This document shows positions 1-16,035 of a stretch of DNA of 64,000 bases, piece after piece. The notes below the pieces were generated by a model, which was not told where the DNA came from, searched no databases, and was given only the letters and a program-made list of their open reading frames with translations. Position 1 is the first letter of the stretch. Each line of letters opens with the position of its first letter. The stretch is taken from the NCBI GenBank assembly GCA_013433145.1, contig CM024191.1, positions 2,682,501 through 2,746,500 of the forward strand. Reading direction: 5' to 3'. Source of the DNA: Ascaris suum. Taxonomy: Eukaryota > Nematoda > Chromadorea > Rhabditida > Ascarididae. A program made the position numbers and the translations under genes.

Positions 1-1318
1 AATCAATGTCCATCGTCTGGTTTGTGCTTTGTGCCTAAATTTCCAAATGCAAGTTTCTTTATGCTTCCTTTATCATTTTTTGACAGTCGACGCCACTCAG
101 ATTTCACTGACGATCAAAAATGCCTTTAATTTTCTTTCGGTCGGTCCAAAATGTCGACCACAAGCAGAGCAATCGACCTCAAAAGAGTACAAAAATCACG
201 TCTCTAAGGGATACTTTACATCAGTGCCGAATTTCACAATATGGTCATATTTGCTTATGATGAATACCTGAGCCACACTATAATAACCGACAACTTTATG
301 TTCACTGGAAGGGTAATCTTCAAACGACTACTAAACGGAAATGTATCGATCTTTCAAAAAAAAGGAAATCAATTCTGTCTTATTTCTATCGCGATTACCA
401 TCTGGATTCAACTTGTCTTTGCTGCTGTGATCTCAAACCGCACAACCCGACTCCTTCCTATTCGTTTTAGTTATGGGTTCGCTAAGCGTCTACGACCGAG
501 CAAAAGTGAGCGCATTCTTCGACGAAGAAAATAACTCCCAACACATAGAACAATCAATAACTATTTGCATATGCAAATGTGATGCATAGGAAAGCTCGAG
601 TAAATTCATCCAGCAGGACATTGTTCTTTGCAGGGATAGGAATTGTCGGATTAATAAGGTTGCAGCAAGAGATATATATAAAGGAGAATGTTCATGTAAA
701 TCCGTTGCCAAACAACGTTGAGAATACGATTTGCAAACTAAGGTCATATGATGTGCACTCAATGCGCAACGAACAATATGAATGAGATTTATTTGCAACA
801 TCATATGTTCTCAAGAGGATATATTTCCCGAAATCGGAAATCATTTATTTATTGCTAGACAAGCGGAAATATACACTAATATTAAAAATCCACCTATCTT
901 CATTTATTATTGCAACTAGACTGTATGTAAACGAATTGATTAGAAACTGATAAACTGATAAAATTAGAAACTTCCCACTCAAGAAATCTTATAACAATTG
1001 AGCCTTTTCAATAAAAAGATTGCCTAAATTATACTGTACCACTTCAATCCAGCGTTAAAAATGTCCACAGATCGTTGCACTATCACCTTTATTGTGTTTT
1101 GTTGAGCATGAACGTCGAACTTATTGAGCTGAAAGCAATGTTGAAACGCTAATAGAATTGCTCTGCATTTTTTTTTTCGCCAATTGTAGTGCTTTTAATC
1201 TGCTTGCGTTCATCGCACTCTTCATTAAGTGTAGCAAAAAAATTCAGAGATAGAACATGGAGGAAATATTATGCAAAAATAATATTATACGATGTCATAT
1301 CGCATTTGTCTTCGTGAT
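1..1318. other. No gene recognised
   Basis: AT-rich sequence with short frames on both strands and no splice-consistent or family-like reading. Partial genes entering from the left edge cannot be excluded. Confidence 0.6.
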
Positions 1319-1795
<477 letters not shown>

Positions 1796-3217
1796 TTATT
1801 TAACGAATAAATAAAAAAGCATGATGCAACTTGAGAGCAAATGGATATTATTAAGATTGCCAATAGCTATCAGCCATTTCCTCAAGAAAACTAAACAGGA
1901 GCCAGTTAAATGAACTACATTCGACAATCAAGATAGCACACATGCGAACTATTGTCAATGTCACTGATCATACACAATTATATGTACTTCATTTGGCACA
2001 TTTCGATTAATTTTGCAGATGTTCTATATCGCTCATTGAAATCTTTTTGAAGGGGCAGTAAAAGTGAACTAATTTAACAAAAGTATCTTCATTAAAATGT
2101 CACAAATTTTAGTGAAATATATGATAAATATTAAATATAAAGTCGGTTGAGTGGTCACTGGAGTAAACAACGCTGAGTTGAGTTTGCTCTCATTGTTGAG
2201 GTTCAACTTAAAGCAAAGTTCTTGTAAGAAAACTTTTGTACGGTTTTTTTTTCCATTTGTCCAAAAAACGGCAAAGGTTTATCGCCTGATTTCTGTAAAT
2301 AGCGATAGATACCTTTAAAGTGTCAACGTCAGTGTCAACAAAATCCCCATCATGAAATGAAGCGATAAAATTTTCTTAACAATAGATGATATACCGTTAA
2401 ATTTTCTCATGCTCATAGCTCATGCTATCGCAGTTCTACAAAGCTTCTTTTCTGGTAAAATCGCTTTATTGAATAGAAATCGGAAAAAGCTCCATCGTAC
2501 TTCATTAAAAGCGATATATCTATTGCTCCGATGTCATCTGCACATGTGCTGATGGAAATGATTTTCAAGGATTTCATTCATTAGCACATGACAACTTGAA
2601 ACTGTCAAACATTACTTGTTTCTATTGTGATGCTCGATCGTTAAACTTGACATGGTTTACTGTCTTTTGTGAGTGACTGCATTAAAGTGTTTAATGTAAA
2701 ATTACTGGTTGACGTAGTTTGCGCTGAAGCGTTCGATGTCGTGCGCTGCCCGAAACCTCGCCACAGATTGAAGATCTATGACTTGTCTGTGTGCCGTTGC
2801 ACAGATGCACTTGTTGGGTCTTGTTGAACTCAGACGTATACTTCAGATATGCCATTCGAGAATAAGGTTGGAGGGAGTTTGATTCTCGAGGTTTTTGAAA
2901 CAATTAGCCAGGTACTAAAAGGAGCGCTTTTGGGACTTTGCTTACACAATCCGGACGAGTGGTATTATTGACAAATTTTCCAGTATGTAAGCTATTCGAT
3001 AGATAACTTAAAAAATTACCGCCTGTAGTGGTACCGTGCTACTAATTTCTCATCTAATGGTCGAAAAAGTCGCGTTTAGATATTTCGTATGACAGATTTT
3101 ACTTTTCGTTTATCAACTTCTGCTGTGAGGGCCTCCCGCGACTGAATGATGCGCTCTTACCGACCTCAGAATAAGGAGATCCAGATTCAAGTGTGACAAT
3201 TTGTCCAAGCTTTGGAA

Positions 3218-3232
3218 GGGGGGGGGGGGGGG
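3218..3232 (+). repeat. G homopolymer, 15 nt
   Basis: Run of G followed by GAGAGGAGG, in an otherwise AT-rich stretch. Confidence 0.95.
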
Positions 3233-5303
3233 AGAGGAGGGTAGGAGCACCCTTATTCTTCAGAACTTTCAGTGAAAGCATTTACGGTTGTTACTTACAT
3301 ATTGTTTATTTTACAGGGTAAGTGCATGGGATGTTATATTAGAGCTTGCATTGGGTGTTGTTGCCACATCTTTGAATAGTGTCTCCAAGTTTGGTTACCC
3401 ATCTGCACTCGCTCACTACCTTCTTGAAAAAATTGAAAAATAGTTCATCTCGTTGGCTTTGAACTAACGTTTATGCTATTGAGCCAAGAGAACATCAGCC
3501 CCATGTTTTGCAGTTTGATTGCGAAACTTACGCACTGAGCAGTGTGTTCAGCAGCCTTCAGTTCGGCGTAGGCCGAATTTGGAATCAACGACCGGAAAGA
3601 GGCTGAGAAGCGTTTCATGGATCGCCTTGCTTTCTTTGATTTTTTAGTTACTGTACCAGGTACCCCTCGATTTTCGACACCGTTCTGGATAATGTGCAAT
3701 TTTCACCGCACATCATATCATTTAATATGAAAGTGCTTTAACATTCTCTCTCGTTTGAATACGTTTGTGTTCTATACGCGAACTTTCTTTCTTTCATTAA
3801 TTCTCTTATTATTTTATCTTTTCTTTGCTGACTGTGAATAAAGAGTTTGCAAAAATACATTGTCGAAGTCATGTCTGCAAACTTGTTTATTGCTTCGCAT
3901 GGCCCATATCTTAACTCAGCTTTCACTGAATCCTCGGTGAATCATCATATACTTTATGCCTTTGGTTCCGAGTCATCAAACAACATTTAAAACTTCCTCC
4001 AAAACAAAGCTGTTGACTCGAATTGAGCTAAACCCTCGGAAACCAAAACTGTAGGACAACTGGATCGAGCGTCATTCCAGCTAATTATGCACCTACCTTA
4101 TTTGCACCGATTTTCACGCATAAAATGGGGTATAAAATGCCGTCTTTAGCATTTCGGTAAATGAATGAAATACGTTCTTCACTCTTCTACACAGAGCTAT
4201 TCTTTTTGTGAACAAAGGTCTGCTGCAAGCCAACAAAAATTAGAAGCTTCGCCAAGGATGTATGTTCCAAAAAATCGATGAATTTCGATGACGATAGTAT
4301 TTTGTATCTATTTTCCGTTTTTCTATTAGGTCTAAAAAATATCAGAAGTTAAGCGTTCGATAAGGAGGTGTTCTACAAGAGAAGTGCTCCAAAAAGTTTC
4401 GAAGTGATGAGGGAAAAGAGTTTTTATACAGCGTACCACGCATGTCTAGTCAATAGAAGATTTTATGCATTGTTTAGTGTTTTTCGTTCACTTTTTAGCA
4501 CTTCGTTCAGACAACGCTGCTTGATTAGAATCTTTCCGCCCATATTTGGGAGGTCATAGTTCTTGCTGTCGCTAGCTACAGGCCCATGGTTCTTGCCATC
4601 GTTGGTTGCCCGATTTTAGTAGAAGTTGATAAAAATATTAATGCCGAATTTTTGCAAATTTTTTAGAAATTTGTGATGCAAACTTCATATAGCACCATGT
4701 TTATTCAAAGAACATAGTAGCCGATTTAGGGCATAATTTTTCGATAATTCGCTGTGAAGCCTTCGATGCCGAGCGCCGTCTCAGCCCGTACTTTCATTAT
4801 CATATGGCGAAAGCCCAGAAGTTCAAATTGTCGCTCAAACTGAAACAGTTTAGTTTTAAACGGTGTGAATAATATATACTAGTGTTTTCACAAAACTCTA
4901 TTTAATAGATCCACTCTGTTGGAGGATAGAGACAAAGAAATGCGCGTATTCTTTTCTAGATTTTTCACAAGTTCCCGGTACTAGAAAGGAAAGGAATTGT
5001 AGGTATTACTATCGCAAAGGTGTCCAAAGAAGCTCGAAATTATGGTGTTTTCAAAATGATTTTGGTCTTATGCTATTAAAAATCTGAAGTTCCGTAAATG
5101 GAAAACGCCTCCAAAAGTTGGCTGACGAAGAGGCGCTCTTCTACCTCATCTAATCCACCCCCTTCCACCCCTCTCTTGTTTCTCCAGCATGCGCCACTGT
5201 TGAACATATATGTTGTTGTAAATGCGAACACTCCACTGAGCATCAGCTGACGTCACATCGAATCAGTCAGTAAGAGCAAAATGAAAAAGGATCACTTTTA
5301 CAA

Positions 5304-5316
5304 GGGGGGGGGGGGG
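5304..5316 (+). repeat. G homopolymer, 13 nt
   Basis: Pure G run flanked by AT-rich sequence. Confidence 0.95.
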
Positions 5317-7695
5317 TCATGTAAAACTGCCACCTTCCAGCTTCCAGATCACTGATGAGAGTAATTTTATTGCTCTTCACGAACTTATTCGCTTAATCGA
5401 ATTAAGTGGAGAGTCTCATCTTGGAACTTGGAAGTGAAACTAGCAAAATTTTTTGATGCAACTGCTGTTAACCCTGATTCATAAAGATGACTAGCAGATG
5501 CAAGCTTAGTCACCAATATTAGCTAGAACGCAAATGAAGGGCAAAAAAATTTTGTTGTTTAATCGGGTAGAAGGTTCTGGTTCGAAAGAAATACCGAACG
5601 CAAAATTACCTAACCCGAGGAAAGTTGCATTTCAGCTGTCCAAAGACTATGATTTAAGCACAGTGGGGAAGAGAAGAGAAAAGAGCTTGTGGCAAAGGGA
5701 ACCGAATTTGAGGGGAACGGCCTATATGAAAAGGCGTCTCCAAAGATGCACTGTATACAAGAGAGAATTCATGAAAGTGAGCTCAATCGAGGGAAGGAGT
5801 TTTATATTCATCAGCTCACGCTGTAAAATTCTGTTTGTCGGACACGGAAAGTAGGGCCCGGAAATCAGGAATGATGCTTTGCTGAAAACTTGCTTCAGTG
5901 AAAACATTGCACATTTCGCAACCTTAAAAGGATAGACTGTAAATTAAGAGCTGTGCCACATCTTCGTTTAATTTCAGATTTCATCACATGAGTGATTTTG
6001 CGCGAATGTTTAGCGGAAAGGGACATTAAGCTGACGAATACTCGAGTTAATAACTGCGAATCTGATCTGCGATAAAGTTACGTGCATTGAGCAGTTGCAG
6101 AAGTTCCTCTTTGATTTGTAATCGTTTCCCGTTTCCTCCGAGGAAAGCAGATCCTCTCGCTTTGTCGCGAAATGACATTGTAACATTTGCGCCACAAAAA
6201 TTTTAGCTCTGAGGCGTTTACTATTTAGCGACTTGACCATCGCGCAGAAAATCACGAACAGCAGTTAGCGGCACGGGGAATTTTGAACGATGGTTCGTCA
6301 CTGCTGTAGTAATCAAAAAATTACCTCGCGGATGTCCAAATCGACACCTGTGCTGCCGACGTCGAAGGTTCGTCGAAGAAACTGTTTCAAATGGAAAGTC
6401 AACTTGTTGCCACGCACTGTGCCTTGTTCCATCATCGAAAATCCTTCAAAAGCGCAAATTTGAGAAGTGAGACCAGTTCACTGCGAACACATCTTTCCAA
6501 CCAACAAAAAAATTTTTCCCGCGAATTAAGAGGAATGGCGATTATATGATAGTCCTATTTCATTGAGGTTCATTTTATTAACAAGAACTACATTTCTTTT
6601 GAATTAGATGATCTCCACACAGTACTTCTAAATTCCACACTGTACTGCTATGAAATGAGAACTATTCGTTATCGTAACATAATAATGCATTCAAAAGACA
6701 TCAATAATAGCTTTATTGCTAAACGTTTGACTTAAAAATCGACGTGGATGCAATATTGGAAATATCAGACAACGAGGAGAATATGGGGAAGGGATGTTTC
6801 AAAAACGCTTGACGAGAAGATCGAAGTATTTACACCGAGAAAACGTCACCACGACAGATATATTACCGTTATATTAGCAGCGCTTGGGTGCTAAAAAAAT
6901 TTCTTGAAAGTGAACTACCATTAGCCAGTTGGATTGGCAAAATTTAAGCAGTGTTCTGAGTACCACTGAGTTTACGGCATAAAATCTGCTAGAAACTATG
7001 AGAGACGAGTAATATGTGGTGGAAGTGTTAATGCATCGTACGAATGCACCAACAGTAAGGTAAAAAGGCGCTGTGTGATATGCGACGTAAAAATGGCGAC
7101 TGTGATGCCATGGCTGAGGATGATTAGCTAAAATGCAACATTTTTACTGAATACCTCTCGGAAATTTTAGCTGAAAACAACGGCGAACTGCTTGATTTTC
7201 CTTTGCTCTGCAGCAAGCATTTAGATTTTATTGATGTTGCTATTGGCTCAATTCTCAAGGTTATTCGTAATACGGCTTTACTCACAGAAGTGTTTGATCA
7301 CACCACAAGGTATCCTGTCCTGTTTCTCAAGTGCACAGTGCACAGTGAATGCATTTTCACGGCAGCTCAGAATAGTTTTTTTCACATTTGATCTCTTGTT
7401 TATCTCTTCAATCATCCTGGAAATGTGCGTTCCTCGCATTCTTATAAGAGGACCACCTGCTAGCTTAGAAAAATGTCCGATCAGCATAACCTGCTTATGT
7501 TTGCACATCTTTGCTATGTTTTCTCGTTTCGGGTCATTCAAATGATTAAAATGAGAAATAAACTAATGAAACAATTACAAAAACTCCGCTGAGGAAGAGG
7601 ATGAGGAGAAAGTACCAACAGCGCTTTTACGCTTATTTAAAACGCTCGTATTGGAACGATTTTAGTAAGTAGCGAAAGGTTTGGTGAAGGACATA

Positions 7696-8004
7696 TTAGA
7701 ATATTTTGTACTTCCACATTTTTTCTTGAGTTTCAACCAAATCGCTGTTCACTCGCATCCACTTCATGAGTTTATACAGAACAGATGGAAGAAACACTGC
7801 AATTCTTGTGGTCACTACTTTATTTCTTCCTCGTATTTCCTCGAATGAGTCCTTGAGTGACTTCATTCAAGGTTCCTTATTCATGTCTTTTCTTCCGCGC
7901 ATTGCGATAATGGTATTCAGACAGTAAGTTTGCGGAATGATGGTGCATTTTACGAATGCAGCAGCGACGATTGCCAGTATCGTCAGCAAACGCTTCAGAT
8001 GCAT
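7696..8004 (-). pseudogene. Small signal-peptide protein frame broken by one TGA
   Basis: ATG at 8004 opens MHLKRLLTILAIVAAAFVKC, a good signal peptide (short basic start, hydrophobic core, small residues), then TIIPQTYCLNTIIAMRGRKD to a TGA at 7867-7869. The very next codon is ATG in the same frame, which runs 56 codons (MKSLKDSFEEIRGR... WKYKIF) to TAA at 7696. Together about 102 residues interrupted by a single stop. It could be a decayed secreted-protein gene, a first exon, or chance. Confidence 0.35.
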
Positions 8005-8082
8005 GTCGACAGTAGGAACAGCTAATGTGAAGCAGCGGTTGCAGCGGGACGCCTTCAAATGAATCACTATTTCGCTCTGCAT

Positions 8083-10046
8083 TATAAATGTTTATTTTTT
8101 ATTTCATTAATGGTATTGTTGAGTTTAGAGAGACATAAATTCAATAGGAGCAGAGAAGATCTGCTTATCTCTCAAAAGAGGCTCATAAATCTTAGAGCTT
8201 CTTAAGTTTTTAAGGCATGTTATAATATCCTCAGCCCTTAAACAGGTGAACGTGTACCAGACATCCAATTAATGACATTATTTTAAAGAAGCAATCACAT
8301 TCATGAAAAACGACCATGTCTTCGAGGGGTCTAACATTGCAGAATAAATATGCATTGGAGGCCGAGTCTACGCATGTGGACAACTTTCGTAAAAGATGCA
8401 GAATGGAAGCGAATAAATGGAGGATGAGGTTACGAATTTCTCCGTTGCCGGAAGGAGGCTCGTGTTGTTAGAGGATATGTATAAATCTCGAACCGTTTTT
8501 AAAACAGCCTACTGTCCAAGTTTCAAAGGCGTTTTATAATGCCGCTTCTTTCTTGAATAGACAGATGTTTGCACATTCACCTCAGATACCACTTGAAGAC
8601 AGAGTTTGACTACCATAAAAAGGCCGTGCTTCTGGCGAATGGCAGTTACATGCTAAACAGCTTTCATTTGAGCCAACGCTGATGTATGTGAGCAGCCTCC
8701 AAAAGAGGCGTATGTTTCGTGTGAGAAGGTTTTCCAGAGTAAAGAATCTGATTTTGAAAATTTAGGGTTAGTGAACTTCTGTGGCTTTATCTTCCTCTCT
8801 CACCACTCGCTTTTCGTCTGTCGATGTGTTGTGGATTCTTTCATCGCCGTTATGTTGTGGACGTTCCTAACAAAGTAGGCTGTCACTGAATCAATAATTA
8901 ACCTGCAATGTTGAGTCGAAATCCTGTCAACTTCGTGGATTCCTTAACAGAATTTTTTGGCAATGGACTCAAGCGCCAAATATCGTACAGCGTTTTTGGA
9001 TTCCCTCCAATGTCTATTCGACAACGATTATTCCGATTTTCGCTTACATATAGCTGCGAAATTCATCTGGCTGTATGTTGCGCTTCATCAAAATCGTGGT
9101 CATCGAGAAGCACATATTCTAGAGAGTATGAGGTTACGTTCATTCTGCTAGTGTCGCGATTACTCGCGAGTATCATTCCGGATTTTTGAAATTTGATAGC
9201 TAATTTAGAATGTACTGAGGTAAACATTATAAGTGCAAAGGAATGCGCATGTGTATAAAGACGTTTCGGTGACTAAGGCATGCGGAAAGAAACATCACAA
9301 AAACGCGTCGGCCCAGCGGCTTCTACAAGGGAGAAGGCACCGGAAACATGGCGCCGCTCTCTTCATGAATGGGTAGCATCATTCAAAGCGGATTCGTCAT
9401 GAAGCTATGATGTTGAGGAAAGTGCAACCCCAAAGACCCTATAAAAGAGATAGCAATAAGTTTATATAGAGTCGACCTTTAGTGCGTTACGAAGGTGGAA
9501 AGAGTGTTTGCTTGCGATGCAGCAATATCGTTGTTCGAAGAGTGTTGCTTGTCTCGTGTGGAAGATTTCTTTGATTATTCCCCACCTCCATATTGACGTG
9601 CTTGCCTTGAAACGGTATAACTGATGAGGCCGTAGTGAGTTTACTATGTTTTAATGGTTGTTCAAACTTGAGTAATGAACTGCTTAGACTAGGTTAAACC
9701 ACCAACGATTGCCCTGATCGCTGCTTTAGTCCTTTAAGAGTGCGGAATTTTATAATTGTCGCTGGAGACGTCGGCTCAGATGAAATTTAGGCTTCTTGTT
9801 CAGTGCGACTTAAGTCGTAGACTATCGTCATGATCCTTCGAAATGAGAAGTCTTTCGGTTGATAGAATTTGACTTGCTGTGTCGTGCTAGGAAACGTGAA
9901 AGAGTTTGCAAGCCTAACATTACAGTATTGATCTGATATCCCATTTTTGCTAAAGTGTTGCTGTGTTTTGCTAATTCGTAATTCGATGTTGCTGTGTGTG
10001 CTGATTTGTAATTCAATTGCGATCGTATTGTTCGGCGTAATATGCA
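8083..10046. other. No gene recognised; possible missing 3' exons of the nitrobindin-like gene
   Basis: Overlapping plus frames at 8908-9189 read as protein-like pieces (DYSDFRLHIAAKFIWLYVAL) but lack support. I searched this stretch by eye on the minus strand for the barrel-family VEEGE exon and did not find it. Confidence 0.5.
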
Positions 10047-10062
10047 TTAATAAAATGCAAGT

Positions 10063-10084
10063 GGTTTAATTACCCAAGTTTGAG
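10063..10084 (+). other. Perfect SL1 spliced-leader sequence, not followed by a splice donor
   Basis: The 22 nt start GGTTTAATTACCC and end AAGTTTGAG, identical to the SL1 leader that nematodes add to mRNA 5' ends by trans-splicing. An SL1 RNA gene would continue with GTAA or similar; here ATTTGGGAAACG follows. The simplest reading is a reverse-transcribed, trans-spliced mRNA re-inserted into the genome. Confidence 0.85.
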
Positions 10085-10280
10085 ATTTGGGAAACGACGA
10101 ACGTTTGGGAGAAGAGAGACGGAAGCAGTTGTTCGAGTGAGCAGAACCAGAAGAAATCGTCAACTCAACAGAGTTGTGACGATTGAATAAGTGAACAGGC
10201 CAGTTGAGTTTTACGACCTTCGGTATATGTTGGCTACCGGGTCGGCGGCAGTCAATACAGCTAGTGACAATCCTCACTTT
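10085..10280 (+). pseudogene. Possible body of the SL1-headed retrocopy
   Basis: Sequence directly after SL1: a purine-rich stretch resembling a 5' UTR, then ATG at 10228 opening MLATGSAAVNTASDNPHF before it runs into the minus-strand nitrobindin exon at 10290. The 3' end, any poly(A) and target-site repeats are not visible, so the copy is truncated or its end is unclear. Source gene not recognised. Confidence 0.4.
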
Positions 10281-10289
10281 CCAACATAC

Positions 10290-10411
10290 CTTCGCTGCTT
10301 GTTGTCAGGTAGGCGACATGGATGCGAGGATCACGTTTTGTTGCATTCTTAACTGGCATGAAACCATATTCGGAGCGTATCACGTTCTTCTCACGATCAA
10401 AATAACTGTGT
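10290..10411 (-). CDS. Nitrobindin-like protein, exon 2
   Basis: Acceptor AATTTTAG|A and donor GAAG|GTATGT, phase 2 to 1, exactly continuing exon 1. It encodes SYFDREKNVIRSEYGFMPVK and VAYLTTSSE. SEYGF.PVK followed by VA.LT.SS.G matches the family's HSEYGYI.VKPGT...VAL.T...NG. The exon that should follow (family motif VEEGE) was not found between here and 7.7 kb, so the gene is partial as seen. Confidence 0.72.
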
Positions 10412-11309
10412 CTAAAATTCGTTTTCATTAAATTCGAAAATGTATTGGAACTCTTTGCCCTCTCATCCGAATGTATCACGTTGGCCTTTGTGCACATTTT
10501 TGGCTATTAGAGGGTGATTTTAATTCGGAAATTACTGAAACCAGGACTGTCAAATCTAGTTGCTGTTCTCTGCACACTGGAATGACAATTGCACCAATTT
10601 TTAAGTTGATCCGAGGCTACAAATGTTGACAGGATGCTGAAAAACGGCATGTTTTTTGCAGTTAACCCAGTAGCATTTCGTGGCGGCTGAGTAGAAACAA
10701 GCGGAGGAACATGAAAAAGGGCTAACGCGAGATGCAATTTTCCAATTCCGCTCAACAAAGCAACCGTTTTCATAGATCGAAAGCAAATAATGGAACGTAC
10801 GCAGTAATCCATTCATTTATGCTCTAATTGATTCTACCGTTCATACAGATCTCCTAAGAATTCATTTTTCTGATGCGATTGGTATTGCTTACATTCCAAC
10901 CAGTCGCAAAATAATACATAAAACTTTGTCAAAATGCGTCCAAATTGTCAATAATTCTGATAAAATGGAGCTGATTGGTTAACTTGGTTATGAAGTCTTC
11001 ACGTGCACTTATATTCGTCAAGTTTCGCAGCCCTAGCTTTTCAACGCCTTAGGTGAACTTATCGAGCATATGCGTACGCCAAGAACGACGTCACTTAATG
11101 TAGTTCACAGGTGGAGATTTGGAAAGCATACGGAAATGTAAATAAAAACGATTTCAGATGAGCGGTCACCTCATCACTGATTTTACAAGGAAATCGGTTG
11201 GCGACACCTTGTCGCTCATCATAAAAAAATATGCTTAGTTATGAAGATGATTCACCTACCGCTCAAAATCAAGAACAAGAAGGATGATGTACACTGATGA
11301 AATACTTAC

Positions 11310-11497
11310 GTAATATTGGCTGCGCGAGCACCAAATTTCGGCAGAGGATTGATAGCAATGTCGATGAGATCTGGTGGAGCGAATTCCCGTGTATTCCCAC
11401 TTTTGGATTGCAACTCCCAAAGACCAATAAATTCTGCGATGGGTCGCAAATCATATGGGAGTTTGCGCAGATCATATCCTTGAAAAAATTTTCGCAT
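11310..11497 (-). CDS. Nitrobindin-like (THAP4-type beta-barrel) protein, exon 1
   Basis: ATG at 11497 in good context (AAAATG), 62 codons and donor TTAC|GTAAGT, phase 2. The reading DLRPIAEFIGLWELQSKSGN, then PPDLIDIAINPLPKFGARAA, matches the start of the nematode heme-binding beta-barrel family (LxPLxxLxGxW, later xPxPxFGxxAxNxT). These proteins bind heme or small lipophilic ligands in a ten-stranded barrel; ligand and role here are unknown. Family match is by recalled pattern only. Confidence 0.7.

Positions 11498-15502
<4,005 letters not shown>

Positions 15503-15591
<89 letters not shown>
15503..15591 (+). repeat. TA dinucleotide array, about 44 units
   Basis: A second pure AT/TA tract 1.13 kb from the first. 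Confidence 0.98.
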
Positions 15592-15594
<3 letters not shown>

Positions 15595-15779
15595 TGAGAT
15601 GAAAATCGCCACCCATGTCTATGCATAAGACTGTTCAAAAGCTCCAAAAAGCAAACTTATCGTGTGATAATCCGGTTTTTTCTAAGGAAGTACTCGAAAC
15701 ATACGTCATGCATGCTAATAATTTCTTGTAGGATGAAAACTGAGTGGACTGGATGAACTCGAGCTTTCTTGTTGAACAA

Positions 15780-16035
15780 ATTTTGGATGCGTTAATGAGG
15801 TTATTCGCGTGTTCCATACGGTGTCTGTGCGAGGAAATGATATCCTGGAGCTTCTCAATGAATATTTCAATCGGGACACTGAAAAGAACTCTATATCTGC
15901 AGCAGTTCTCCATGCCGTTCCGAAAGTTGCATCGAAGTGCCTCCATAAACCGCTGGATCCAGGTATAGGACTGGATCATTTCACTTTGAGCGAATCACTG
16001 CGATTCTTATACCGCCTAAGTCCCTTCCACACAAA
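15780..16035 (+). CDS. Coding-like exon, function unknown
   Basis: Plus-strand open segment reading NEVIRVFHTVSVRGNDILEL, LLNEYFNRDTEKNSISAAVL and KVASKCLHKPLDPG, with donors CCAG|GTATAG at about 15961 or AAAG|GTAGAG at about 16036. GC is higher than the flanks and the composition is that of a folded helical protein. No clear acceptor or neighbouring exon was found; it may be an isolated exon or a gene relic. Confidence 0.35.

Larger units (their letters stand above)
1796..7695. other. No gene recognised
   Basis: Apart from the two G runs nothing stands out. The longest frame (5534-5854, plus, Lys/Arg-rich) has no recognisable motif or flanking splice sites that join anything. Confidence 0.6.

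Noticed and set aside
9624..9650. CTGATGAG resembling a hammerhead ribozyme core
   Set aside because: The required GAAA box and closing stem do not follow; the same octamer occurs elsewhere by chance.
10063..10160. SL1 RNA gene
   Set aside because: No donor after the leader, and no SL RNA body or Sm-site arrangement follows.
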